A stretch of 64,000 bases of DNA. Origin: Paraflavitalea sp966211765 (lineage in GTDB: Bacteria; Bacteroidota; Bacteroidia; Chitinophagales; Chitinophagaceae). The number at the start of each line of letters is the position of its first letter. Within the stretch, counting starts at the first letter, position 1. A program made the translations under genes and the position numbers. Under the pieces are notes generated by a model. The model searched no databases. It was given only the letters and a program-made list of their open reading frames with translations, and was not told the DNA's origin. Shown here one piece after another: positions 53,363 to 61,762 of the stretch. The stretch is taken from NCBI GenBank assembly GCA_966211765.1, contig CBIHOV010000025.1:57805-121804 (forward strand), written 5' to 3'.

Positions 53363-54181
53363 ATGAACTATGCAAAGGTGATAGGTTCGGCCCTGCAATT
53401 ATTTCCCAAAAAGATCAAGGTGACGTTGATTGATGCTGCTACGGGAAAAAGCCTGGGTAAACATAGTATTCCGGCAGCCCAGCTGCCAGCGGCGTTTAAC
53501 AGACCTACCATCCTGACTGTTGACAATACTGACTGGCGAGTGTTAAAGGCGGATCCTATTTCGGCCGATGATTTCCTATTTAGCAAGCGACTTACTCTGG
53601 AGGTGCGGCGTGCGGACCATACTTACCAGGAGGAATCCAGGTTTAATTTACCCTCGGTCTGTAAGGAATTGCCGACAATTGGTGGGGAGTGTCTGTACGA
53701 TGAGTTTACACTGGAAGTTGACAAGGACGATTGGCGGCAGATAGAATTTTTACCGCTCAGCCGATCGACAGAGATAGAAGAAGCCATCAAATGGATTGAA
53801 ACGATCCTTACCAGACAGCCCAATCCCCTGCTGGGTTATGAACAGCAACACAGCCGGCATGATGCCGCGCAACCAGGGCTGTCCATTCCATGGGGTGCAT
53901 TTTGTGATCTGGTGCCTAATCCGGTATTGGGAAATGTAGTGCTGAACAATAATGAGCTTGTGCAGGATGGTTTTGCTATCCGGTCAGAAGGTTATACTTA
54001 TTATGGAATTGTAAGAGATGGACTGATCCAAACGCTTTGCCTAACGGAGTTTGATAGCGCTGACGATGAGTTTATGCAGGTGATTGGCATGTATCAATTA
54101 ACGATGGTTGATTGGTGTGGCGCTAGACGTATGAGTGCGGAAGTGGGAGAAAAGCCAAAGAGCGAATATATTGATATATAA
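53363..54181 (+). CDS. Hypothetical protein, putative partner of the kinase-LanC protein
   Basis: The 272-residue cytoplasmic protein starts MNYAKVIGSALQLFPKKIKVT, with no signal peptide or membrane helix. It contains a Cys/Glu-rich middle (CKELPTIGGECLYDEFTLEVDKDDWRQIEFL) and a second half with LSIPWGAFCDLVPNPVLGNVVLNNNELVQDG. I do not recognise a family. It lies 27 bases after the kinase-LanC gene on the same strand, so it is probably co-transcribed and may be its substrate, regulator or a shield protein. It is convergent with the metallophosphoesterase gene, with 3 bases between their stops. Confidence 0.7.
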   Translation: MNYAKVIGSALQLFPKKIKVTLIDAATGKSLGKHSIPAAQLPAAFNRPTILTVDNTDWRVLKADPISADDFLFSKRLTLEVRRADHTYQEESRFNLPSVCKELPTIGGECLYDEFTLEVDKDDWRQIEFLPLSRSTEIEEAIKWIETILTRQPNPLLGYEQQHSRHDAAQPGLSIPWGAFCDLVPNPVLGNVVLNNNELVQDGFAIRSEGYTYYGIVRDGLIQTLCLTEFDSADDEFMQVIGMYQLTMVDWCGARRMSAEVGEKPKSEYIDI

Positions 54182-54184
54182 ATC

Positions 54185-55102
54185 CTATCCCTTTTTTATT
54201 TTTTCCTTTTTCCCCTCCCTGGTAATCCTGTAGATACGTTTACGTATCATGAATAATCCCTCTGCATTTATACTTTCCGGATCAATATTCACACTTATTA
54301 CTTTACCGTCAAAATAAGCAGTTGCCTCAGGTTGCAGGGTATGGCCTGTAATAATGGTATGTACGCCGAATTTGTCAAGGGTGGCATCAACCTGTTCGAT
54401 TTTTGCGGTGCCATCATAATATCCCTGGTAATAAAAAGGGCTATCGATTTCGTTAAACAACAAGGCCTGTAAAGGGTCCGCAAATGCGCGCATTTGATCT
54501 GAATAGTGAGCCCGGGCCAGGTCGTTAATATCTGCAATAGAATGAGGCAGGCTATTGAGCACAGGGGGAATACCACCATGTACAAACAACAAAGGCCCGA
54601 TCTTCTCCATCATGTTTTTAGTTTGCAGCCAATTCCATAGTTCAGTATTGCCATTGTAGAGTGCTGTGATGGGTTTACTGCTATTTGATTTTTGGGTGGC
54701 ATACCGGGGATGGGTGGAGCGCCATTCACCATCAAGTATCTTGTGGTTTCCCAGAATGAAGTGTACGTAACCGCCTTCCCGACGGGCTTGTTCTTCCAGT
54801 GAGTAAATAAACCAGAGGCATTCGGCTGCCTGGGCATCGTGGTTAAGAAAGCAATCGCCCATGATCACGAGGTGACCGTCACCAAAAGTCCATTGAAGGT
54901 ATTTATTGATGATCCTACGTTTCAGTAATAGCTTGCAAAAGGGTTGGAAATGGCTTTCGATGTCAGCTATTACAAATAAGCGCCTGGGCAGGGCATATAT
55001 TACTGGTTCATTGTTCAGCGCCTGTTTTAGCCGCAACGAGTAGTACCGGTCTGGTTTGCCTGGGTAATCAACCTGTAAGTCTATTTTGAATCTAGGCATC
55101 AT
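54185..55102 (-). CDS. Metallophosphoesterase paralog with altered metal site
   Basis: The 305-residue protein aligns with the phosphoesterase half of the secreted fusion at 57564-60161, sharing WTFGDGHL, ECLWFIYSLEEQA and GGYVHFILGNH. The metal-site motifs are changed. The first site is DIES (47-50), as in the paralog's DIEG. The GD-x2-D Asp is Asn87 (MGDCFLNHD versus AGDIFDRG). GNHE has become GNHK (118-121). VHGG (174-177) and TGHT are kept. Loss of Asp and Glu suggests reduced or absent catalysis. It has no signal peptide. It is last in an operon with the thioredoxin-like and DUF4221-like genes (4-bp gap). Possible inactive regulator of its paralog. Confidence 0.85.
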   Translation of the reverse strand: MMPRFKIDLQVDYPGKPDRYYSLRLKQALNNEPVIYALPRRLFVIADIESHFQPFCKLLLKRRIINKYLQWTFGDGHLVIMGDCFLNHDAQAAECLWFIYSLEEQARREGGYVHFILGNHKILDGEWRSTHPRYATQKSNSSKPITALYNGNTELWNWLQTKNMMEKIGPLLFVHGGIPPVLNSLPHSIADINDLARAHYSDQMRAFADPLQALLFNEIDSPFYYQGYYDGTAKIEQVDATLDKFGVHTIITGHTLQPEATAYFDGKVISVNIDPESINAEGLFMIRKRIYRITREGKKEKIKKG

Positions 55103-55106
55103 AACA

Positions 55107-55652
55107 TTACTGTTCTACTTGTTTAATCCGGTACCCTGAAAAGAATTCCCGCAGGTCTTCTTTTACGGTAATTGGAATGGCGGTTATCTTCTTGTAAGCC
55201 TTTTTATTGTAAGTGTAATAAATAAGCGGATTATCATCATATAGGTTATTTTTAGAAGCCAGAGCGGTACTATCCAGGAACAACCGATGGGGTATTGTGG
55301 GGAGTCGTCCTTTTCTATCTTTAAAATAACTGTTGATGGTTTTGAGGCCTCCGTTGGCCGCAATGATAATATAATGGCGATCCAATAAGTTGCCTTGGTG
55401 TTTAAGGATGCTGTCGATGGTTTTATTGCGGCAGGCTGGGCAACTCGCATGCATGGGGAGTAATAAAAACGTGAGCGAATCGGCTAATTTATCTTCGGGA
55501 ATGCCGAAGTTGGTGGTAGCCAGCAGGCCATTAAAGACAGAATCCTGCAATCCGGGTGAGGTTATCAAATCTATCTTCTCCAGTTTCCTGCCTGGCTTAC
55601 CACAACCTATGATAGCAATCGTCATTAATAATATAGATGATAAGATTTTCAT
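55107..55652 (-). CDS. Thioredoxin-like lipoprotein (CPAC)
   Basis: The 181-residue exported protein has a lipobox IIGC (Cys17), so it is membrane-anchored in the periplasm. The mature part has a thioredoxin-fold core: LTFLLLPMHASCPACRNKTI carries the redox motif C71-P-A-C74 with a preceding beta strand, and YIIIAANGG and RLFLDST form the following strands. It would exchange disulfides with a partner. It lies between the DUF4221-like gene (8-bp gap) and the metallophosphoesterase paralog (4-bp gap). The nearby secreted two-Cys peptide at 57045-57380 is a plausible partner. Confidence 0.82.
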   Translation of the reverse strand: MKILSSILLMTIAIIGCGKPGRKLEKIDLITSPGLQDSVFNGLLATTNFGIPEDKLADSLTFLLLPMHASCPACRNKTIDSILKHQGNLLDRHYIIIAANGGLKTINSYFKDRKGRLPTIPHRLFLDSTALASKNNLYDDNPLIYYTYNKKAYKKITAIPITVKEDLREFFSGYRIKQVEQ

Positions 55653-55660
55653 AGCTGCTG

Positions 55661-56842
55661 TTACTTTTGAGGCAATGGCTTGTTGAGGGTAAGCTGACCT
55701 GGCTGGTGCTGCTTATCGGAATATTCCAAGCGGGCAAAATGGATGGCCTGTTCATCTTCAGATTTTGTCCGGATATAAATACCACCATCTGGTGTAAAGA
55801 AAATGGATTTAAAAGCTGCCAGTCCATCGCTCAATGCGGATTCGCCGATAACCTTAAAGTCTTCATTTAAAATAATAAGGCTTCTTTCTCTTTCCTTCTT
55901 TTTTGCCAGGTAATTGGCCTTGGTTATTTTTTGCTTAGCAAAGCGGAGGTATCTTTTTTGATAAGGATCATAGTAGATAGTACCGTAAGCATCCCGCAAA
56001 TAATACTCTCTACGGCTTTCACCGCTGTCAATGGTTTTTTGAGCAACCGGCAGGATGGGGCCTGATTGAAACTTACTTTTGGCGTAATAAGCGTTGTTGA
56101 GATCGATCAAGTTCGTTTCATAAATATTCGTATCGGCCGGAAAGCTGAACACAAAATTGCCGCGGTCATTTACACAGTAACTGTACTCGAGGAAAGAGTA
56201 GCCATACAGATCTTTCCAGTATAGAGAAGGCAATTGGTAGTAGAGCTTCTTAGTGTTGTTTGAAAGGTCGAAGCCACATACAACATTCCATCGCTGCTGG
56301 GTTTTCAAGGAGGATTCCATATTAATGGGTTGTATACCCGTATATAGTACATTGTTCCTCAAAACAGCGGGCATTTCGTTGTTGACAATAGGCTTTGAAT
56401 TTGGAGATTCGAAAAGGGCGATACTGTCCTTAATGAACCTCGCAGAATCCATTAAAATCATTCGGTCTTCGTTGATAACGAAAATGCTGTCAAAATTCAC
56501 TACATAGGTAAATCCTTTAGCATGTTTTCTTTTCAGACGAATGGGGACAAGCAATTGTTGAGTTGCAAAGTCGTAAACGTTTATCGATACTGTTCTTTTG
56601 TCAAAAAATGCGATGTAGGGCTTCCCTTTATCGGTAAAGAAATTAAATGTCCTAATATCGTTATACGAGTTGGAGTCTAATGGAAAGTATAGGCTATCTT
56701 TCTGCGATTTTAACTCAATGTTCTCATAGGAGGGTTCAATAAATTTGTAGGTGCTGGCCATCGGTTCGGTCGATTGCTGGCATCCAAGATTGAACAGGCA
56801 GGAAATAAAAAAGATTCCTGCATAATGGGGATATAACTTCAT
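55661..56842 (-). CDS. DUF4221-like beta-propeller lipoprotein
   Basis: The 393-residue exported lipoprotein has a lipobox around LFNLGC (Cys21). Its mature part has the repeated strands of a six-bladed-propeller-type protein, with YNDIRTFNFFTDKGKPYIAFFDKRTVSINVYDF at the N-terminus and later GNFVFSFPADTNIYETNLIDL. This fits the DUF4221 family, whose members occur near peptide and thioredoxin genes in Bacteroidota. No catalytic residues are recognised. It starts the three-gene operon. Related 6-bladed propeller lipoproteins are an alternative call. Function unknown. Confidence 0.65.
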   Translation of the reverse strand: MKLYPHYAGIFFISCLFNLGCQQSTEPMASTYKFIEPSYENIELKSQKDSLYFPLDSNSYNDIRTFNFFTDKGKPYIAFFDKRTVSINVYDFATQQLLVPIRLKRKHAKGFTYVVNFDSIFVINEDRMILMDSARFIKDSIALFESPNSKPIVNNEMPAVLRNNVLYTGIQPINMESSLKTQQRWNVVCGFDLSNNTKKLYYQLPSLYWKDLYGYSFLEYSYCVNDRGNFVFSFPADTNIYETNLIDLNNAYYAKSKFQSGPILPVAQKTIDSGESRREYYLRDAYGTIYYDPYQKRYLRFAKQKITKANYLAKKKERERSLIILNEDFKVIGESALSDGLAAFKSIFFTPDGGIYIRTKSEDEQAIHFARLEYSDKQHQPGQLTLNKPLPQK

Positions 56843-56974
56843 TTTATGGGTTTAGACATAAATAATTAGATCTCATGCCTGTTGACGTGAAGTATTAAAT
56901 TACATTTCTGGGCAAACTATTGAAAGAAGTACCAATATTGGACGTAGCAACTTTTCAACTTCCTGGTTATTGAT

Positions 56975-57013
56975 ACAAAAACAACCTTCCTATAGATATA
57001 GGAAAAGTTGTTT
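56975..57013 (-). terminator. Terminator of the small secreted-peptide gene
   Basis: AAACAAC pairs with GTTGTTT and TTCCTAT with ATAGGAA around an AGAT loop with a small internal loop. On the reverse strand it is followed by TTGTATC within GTTGTTTTTG. It lies about 30 bases past the peptide-gene stop. Confidence 0.7.
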
Positions 57014-57044
57014 CTGTATTAAATACTATTCAAATCCAAAGAGA

Positions 57045-57380
57045 TTAGACATGACTTGTAGTATCAATGCCGTTATTCTTTATTGACTGCGATGTATTGT
57101 TAGCAGTTACTATATTAGGGAATTGATCAGAGGCTGCTCCAGTTCCGGTAAATTGGAGAGCAGATTGGTGACAAGAAAAATTCAATGTGTTATCTGCCAC
57201 ACAAGATAATGCACCGCCGCCGCCACCGACGCCACTTTGAGATCTGAGTGTTGCATTGTCAGCTGACCCATCAACTTTCAGGTCATTTGATCTTTGTGGC
57301 AGAATTGCAGCTGTTACAGCAGATGCAGCCAGCAATATGGTACCTAATACAGATAGCTTTCTAAATGATACACTTTTCAT
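57045..57380 (-). CDS. Small secreted two-cysteine peptide, candidate precursor
   Basis: This 111-residue protein has a signal peptide (LSVLGTILLAASAVTAA, cut about residue 25). A polar leader-like stretch (RSNDLKVDGSADNATLRSQSG) follows, then a five-Gly run (52-56) before ALSC (Cys60) and NFSC (Cys70). A Ser/Thr/Asn-rich tail follows. No family is recognised. The architecture (signal, GG-like boundary, small Cys core) resembles exported peptide precursors of Bacteroidota, such as NVEALA-type families, in layout but not in sequence. It sits alone between two terminators (57511-57538 and 56975-57013). Thioredoxin-like proteins flank it on both sides, so it is a likely redox substrate. Confidence 0.7.
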   Translation of the reverse strand: MKSVSFRKLSVLGTILLAASAVTAAILPQRSNDLKVDGSADNATLRSQSGVGGGGGALSCVADNTLNFSCHQSALQFTGTGAASDQFPNIVTANNTSQSIKNNGIDTTSHV

Positions 57381-57418
57381 AAATTAATAATTTAGAATGT
57401 TTAATGATTATGTTACAA

Positions 57419-57437
57419 ATTCAATTGGCCATTGAAT
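57419..57437. promoter_or_regulatory. Inverted repeat ATTCAAT-N5-ATTGAAT upstream of the peptide gene
   Basis: A perfect 7-bp inverted repeat with a five-base spacer lies 39-57 bases upstream of the peptide start codon. A near-match to the Bacteroidota -7 element (TGAATTTG on the reverse strand) overlaps its gene-proximal arm, so it could be an operator. Single site; weak evidence. Confidence 0.4.
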
Positions 57438-57510
57438 GACAGTACGAAATTATTAAGCACTGGTGAACTTATTTTGCAGTGGAAAGTTATTTTTAGGGCA
57501 TGTCTATTAA

Positions 57511-57541
57511 TACAAAAGCCGGCAGAATCTGCCGGCTTCCT
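57511..57541 (-). terminator. Rho-independent terminator of the thioredoxin-phosphoesterase gene
   Basis: AAGCCGGCAG and CTGCCGGCTT form a perfect 10-bp stem with an AAT loop. On the reverse strand it is followed by TTGTATTAAT, part of a TTTT run. It is about 26 bases past the stop at 57564 and isolates the peptide gene from its upstream neighbour. Confidence 0.85.
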
Positions 57542-57563
57542 GTAGCAAATGGTGGTTTGTATG

Positions 57564-60161
57564 CTAATTAATACCCAGTAGAAGTTGATTTTGGGCTTCA
57601 CGGAACAATTGTTTTTTTTCACCGACAGCATTGACCCGATAATATTGGCCGTTTTCAATTAGTAAAGCCTCACTTTTCCCAGCGGCATGATGGGTGTCAG
57701 TATTAATTATTTTATCTTGAAAGTGTGTGCTAATTGTGTCTGCTACAATAGTATGGCCTGTAATGATATGGTTTACACCAAATTTTTGTAGTGTATTATC
57801 AATAATCTGCAGTATTTCCTTCTTGTTCTCATAGTAATTACGATACCAGAAAGGGCTGGTTTTTGGATTCATGATTGTGTTAGTATTGTTATCTCCGTAT
57901 TCGTGCTTGCTATTGGCAGCAGCATAATATGGCTTTGCCAGCCTGTTGATCTCAGATAAGGTGAGGGGAAGTTGGTTTAGGTTTGGGGAAACTCCTCCAT
58001 GGACAAGTAGAATATCGCCTATTTTTTCAATGATATTCTTTGTTCGAAGCCATCTGCCTAATTCACTGTCAGCTGAATATAAATCGGACGTGAAGTTTCT
58101 TAATGAAAGGCTATTGGCCTTGTATTTGGCATCAGTGTATCGAAAGTCTCCCTGCAGGTTCATTATTTCATGATTACCCAAAACGAAGTGAACATACCCT
58201 CCTGCAGCTTTTGCTTTTTCCTCCAGGGAATAAATCAGCCATAAACATTCTGTAACCTGCTTGCCTCTATCAAAAATATCACCGGCAAGCGCAAGATGCC
58301 CGGTTCCAAAGGTCCAATTATAATTTTCGTCGATAACATTATTAAGCTGCAACAATTTTCGCAGTTGCGTGAAGTTGCCTTCTATATCGGACAAAACCAT
58401 TATTTTTTCAGGCTTGTCAAATTCAGCAGGTTCTTCCTGTAAGTGTGATTTCAGAGACACCATAAATGTTTTTGGGTATTCATCTGTCATAATATCTAGC
58501 GTCATACCGGCCTTATTTATCTGGCTGAGTACGATAGAAGATCGGATCCTATGCTTTTCATTTAGGTAGTGTATTTGAACGCTATCTTTAGTATAGAATA
58601 AATAAGGCCCATCGTTCGATATTGATTGTTGTTTCTTCAACAACTGGGCCAGTGCTTTGCCGTCATCATTACGAGGGTCCATTTTGGCATGATCAAAATC
58701 AATTATGTAACCATCCTGGTCCACCAGCATTAGTGTTGGATAGCTTTCAACCATTAGCTGTTTAATGATAGGATGATTTGCTCCTTCGCCTCCGGTATAC
58801 AATTGAAGACCAGTACCACTTGTATATTTAGCCTTCTCCACGCTTTTCCGCCATAGATATTTGTCTTTATCAATTGAAACGCTTGCGAATATTACATTAG
58901 TGTCATTTGCAAACTGATTTTCCACTGACTGTAGGACAGGCGCCATTTGTATACACCCGGAGCAACCAGTAAACCAGAAATCGAATACAACGATTTTACC
59001 TATTGAGTTCTCATTGTTAAATTGATTACCCGCAACGTCGGTTAATTGGAATAGTGGAACATTCCGCTGGTTCCATTTTTTTCTACGTTCAAGTTCATAC
59101 TCTTTGACCTTTATTTTAAATTCGGGGTACCCGGTCAGAGAGTAATAGTCCTTCAGTATCATTTCCGTTTTGGGAGTGAATCCCACTTGACTAAGGATCC
59201 CATCAGAATCATAAAAAGTGTAAGCAAGAAGATTTTCCCGAACAATTCCCTTGTACTTCTCTTTTATCATATTATATATAGCAACATAAGCATCAGCGGG
59301 GTCTTGACCCAATATTGATGTATCAGCCTGATTTGTATTGAAAAATTTGTTATGCCGCCTATAGTTTTCATCCCGAAGAATTTCCCATGTATAATCAACC
59401 GGGAATATGTAATTGCGTTCGTACCTGAGCCACCGAGAATAGGCATTATCAATGGTTGAATCATAAATATGGCATAAATCTTCGTTCGACAGGCCATATT
59501 GGTTAATATGACCTGTAACAGTAGATCTTCTGATGGAATGAAATTTATGTAATCTTATTTTTTCAATGTGCCTTAACAAACGGTCTTTTAGGTCCAGATA
59601 AGCCAGCGACGAAATACTGCTTTTGCTCTTATCAAGAATGAATAACCATTCGGTAGCTTTTCGGTTAAGGTATTCATTCCATGCAAAGTAATCTTGCATA
59701 GATGCAGCTGCTGCCTTATCACCATTTGAAAGGCCTTCAGGTGAATGCTTGATGGAATCTAAAAACAACTCGATTGATTTGCTAAGCTTGAATTTTTGTG
59801 CACCTTTTCCCGTAAATATGATTTTGTTATTTATATGACTGATAACAATACTGTCGCCAGGCTCGGCGAGGTAGGCCATGCTATAGGAGAATGTGTTATT
59901 GAATAGCCCAACAGGGGAATTGCCCGTAATTTCCCACTTTACATATCCATTTCTTATAGGTTGTTGAATTTCTTTAATTATCCAAGGGTCAAAACGCTCA
60001 TGGCGAAAGGGGTATACATTAAGGGTCAATATGCCTGACTGATTTTGAACCGGACCTTCGATAATTACGATTTTATTGCCGGGTTTGGTTTTTACACTGC
60101 ACCAGGCACATAATTGTAAACAGGTACCTAACAAAACGAAGAACACTTTTTTTGTAACCAT
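57564..60161 (-). CDS. Secreted thioredoxin-metallophosphoesterase fusion
   Basis: The 865-residue exported protein starts with a signal peptide (KVFFVLLGTCLQLCAWC). Residues ~25-360 are a DUF4369-like/TlpA N-terminal region. A thioredoxin domain follows (about 360-510) with redox motif C400-S-G-C403 in VVFDFWFTGCSGCIQMAPVL and cis-Pro region ESYPTLMLVDQDG. A metallophosphoesterase domain (about 585-850) carries DIEG (592-595), AGDIFDRG (Asp628, Asp631), LGNHEIM (His664), VHGG (His721) and TGHT (His803). The site looks intact, unlike the paralog at 54185. Thioredoxin plus phosphoesterase in one chain is unusual. It lies 131 bases downstream of susD and precedes the peptide gene. The substrate of either domain is unknown. 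Confidence 0.85.
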   Translation of the reverse strand: MVTKKVFFVLLGTCLQLCAWCSVKTKPGNKIVIIEGPVQNQSGILTLNVYPFRHERFDPWIIKEIQQPIRNGYVKWEITGNSPVGLFNNTFSYSMAYLAEPGDSIVISHINNKIIFTGKGAQKFKLSKSIELFLDSIKHSPEGLSNGDKAAAASMQDYFAWNEYLNRKATEWLFILDKSKSSISSLAYLDLKDRLLRHIEKIRLHKFHSIRRSTVTGHINQYGLSNEDLCHIYDSTIDNAYSRWLRYERNYIFPVDYTWEILRDENYRRHNKFFNTNQADTSILGQDPADAYVAIYNMIKEKYKGIVRENLLAYTFYDSDGILSQVGFTPKTEMILKDYYSLTGYPEFKIKVKEYELERRKKWNQRNVPLFQLTDVAGNQFNNENSIGKIVVFDFWFTGCSGCIQMAPVLQSVENQFANDTNVIFASVSIDKDKYLWRKSVEKAKYTSGTGLQLYTGGEGANHPIIKQLMVESYPTLMLVDQDGYIIDFDHAKMDPRNDDGKALAQLLKKQQSISNDGPYLFYTKDSVQIHYLNEKHRIRSSIVLSQINKAGMTLDIMTDEYPKTFMVSLKSHLQEEPAEFDKPEKIMVLSDIEGNFTQLRKLLQLNNVIDENYNWTFGTGHLALAGDIFDRGKQVTECLWLIYSLEEKAKAAGGYVHFVLGNHEIMNLQGDFRYTDAKYKANSLSLRNFTSDLYSADSELGRWLRTKNIIEKIGDILLVHGGVSPNLNQLPLTLSEINRLAKPYYAAANSKHEYGDNNTNTIMNPKTSPFWYRNYYENKKEILQIIDNTLQKFGVNHIITGHTIVADTISTHFQDKIINTDTHHAAGKSEALLIENGQYYRVNAVGEKKQLFREAQNQLLLGIN

Positions 60162-60292
60162 TTTTATAAATGTTTAACGCAACAAGTCTTCCTGTCAATT
60201 GCAGAAGTTAACTTTTGCTTAATGAGGCATTTATTATAGCGTATAATTGTTTTAACCATTTTGGTATACTTAGGGTAAATGGGATACAGCCT

Positions 60293-61720
60293 TTAGTTAT
60301 ATCCTGGATTTTGGGACAGGCCCATAAGTTTAACATCTTGTCCTGGTATGGGAGCGATTGCCTTATTGCTTGGATATGGGAGTAGGGTTTGGTAACCAGG
60401 TAAAACATCTGTTCTTTTTACTTCCTGTTTGGTCCTTTGCAAGTCCCACATTCTTATTCCTTCAAAGCATAATTCTTTTCTTCTTTCTTTGTAAATTGAA
60501 TCGATCAGGGCCTGACCAGTTGCTGTAATATCAGCTATAGCAGGATCGGCTCTTTTCCGGATGGCATTCAGGTACAATCGCGCATTGGGCTCATCATTTG
60601 TTTTTGCACAAGATTCGGCAGCTGTCAGAAACACTTCAGAAGATCTAAGAATAGGAGGGTAATAATCTATTGAAGGGTGGTAGCCTAACCCGCCTGCTGC
60701 GTCCAGTGGAAACTTTGTGACCATCCAGCTTGAGCCTGTGTTAAAGACCCAGGTACTACGGATATCATTTGGATTTTCCGTTAACAAGGTCGAAATATCT
60801 TGAGTCCCTCGGTAATAATCGTATAATAAATAGATACCTATGTATGTGCTTACAGCATCATCTTGGGAAATGGGTGTTACCTGGAAAAAAACCTCTGTTT
60901 GAGAAGGGTTTTTATTTTTGAAAATATCAACAGGATATCCTGCAGAGATTGTCATTAAGGGGTATTGTTTTGCAAGTTCCATAGATATTGTTCGGGCTGC
61001 ATTATAATCTTCCTTGAATAAATAAACTCTTGCTAACAAGGCCTTAGCCGAAGCGGCATTCATGACGCGGCAATCACTTGTTTCTGCAGGCATTAATTGA
61101 ATTGCAGATTGAAGGTCATTTATCAGACTGGTATAGACTTCTGACACTGTTTGTCGACTATAATTATTTGTTATGTCTGATGAGGTTATATAAGGAATGC
61201 CTGGGTGCGTGGCACCAGATGTAAAACTATAGCTTTGAGAGAATGAGTTCAATAACCTGAAATGTACCAATGCTCTTATGGCATACGCTTGTCCTTTTAA
61301 GTTTTTGGACCTTCCTGCATTTTCCGATGAATACTTATCAATTTCTTGAATAACATAATTACAGGACCTGATTATTTGATAACCTGACATCCAAAGGCTA
61401 TTCATAGAGGTAGTGGAAGAAGAGGTTTCTGCATCTACAACCTGGGACCAATTGTTGTGTAATGCTAATGGAACATCTTCGCTTGCTACTTTGAGTTCAT
61501 CTGAAATCAACCCAAGGTATGCCTCGTTGGTACTGCTTTCATATTTTGTACTTAGTAAGACATAAATTCCATTAACAAATTCCTGCATTGTGCTAAGGTT
61601 CTTGATGTATCCCTGTCTATTGAGCAGGCTATTATCTGTTACTTCTAAAAAACTTTTCTTGCAGGATACTAAATTAACTGCCAGCAGCAAAAGGAGGATT
61701 GTATATTTAGAGTGGGTCAT
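60293..61720 (-). CDS. RagB/SusD-family outer-membrane lipoprotein
   Basis: SusD proteins sit on the outer membrane and bind ligands for the TonB-dependent SusC channel. The 475-residue protein has a lipobox LVSC (Cys20 counted from the chosen start). Typical SusD segments are SFLEVTDNSLLNRQGYIKNLSTM and AYAIRALVHFRLLNSFSQSYSFT, with LNAIRKRADPAI and YKERRKELCFEGIRMWDLQR near the C-terminus. The start at 61720 (MTHSKYTILLLLL) is preferred over 61759 because it places the signal peptide at the N-terminus. It lies 42 bases downstream of susC in an operon. The ligand (glycan or peptide) is not identified. Confidence 0.93.
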   Translation of the reverse strand: MTHSKYTILLLLLAVNLVSCKKSFLEVTDNSLLNRQGYIKNLSTMQEFVNGIYVLLSTKYESSTNEAYLGLISDELKVASEDVPLALHNNWSQVVDAETSSSTTSMNSLWMSGYQIIRSCNYVIQEIDKYSSENAGRSKNLKGQAYAIRALVHFRLLNSFSQSYSFTSGATHPGIPYITSSDITNNYSRQTVSEVYTSLINDLQSAIQLMPAETSDCRVMNAASAKALLARVYLFKEDYNAARTISMELAKQYPLMTISAGYPVDIFKNKNPSQTEVFFQVTPISQDDAVSTYIGIYLLYDYYRGTQDISTLLTENPNDIRSTWVFNTGSSWMVTKFPLDAAGGLGYHPSIDYYPPILRSSEVFLTAAESCAKTNDEPNARLYLNAIRKRADPAIADITATGQALIDSIYKERRKELCFEGIRMWDLQRTKQEVKRTDVLPGYQTLLPYPSNKAIAPIPGQDVKLMGLSQNPGYN

Positions 61721-61762
61721 TTTCTTGCTTTTATAGTGGTTGATAGTGCTTGATTCCAAATG

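Noticed and set aside
60208..60408. 66-codon reverse ORF between susD and the fusion gene
   Set aside because: Mostly overlaps the susD 3' end in another frame and lacks any recognisable feature.
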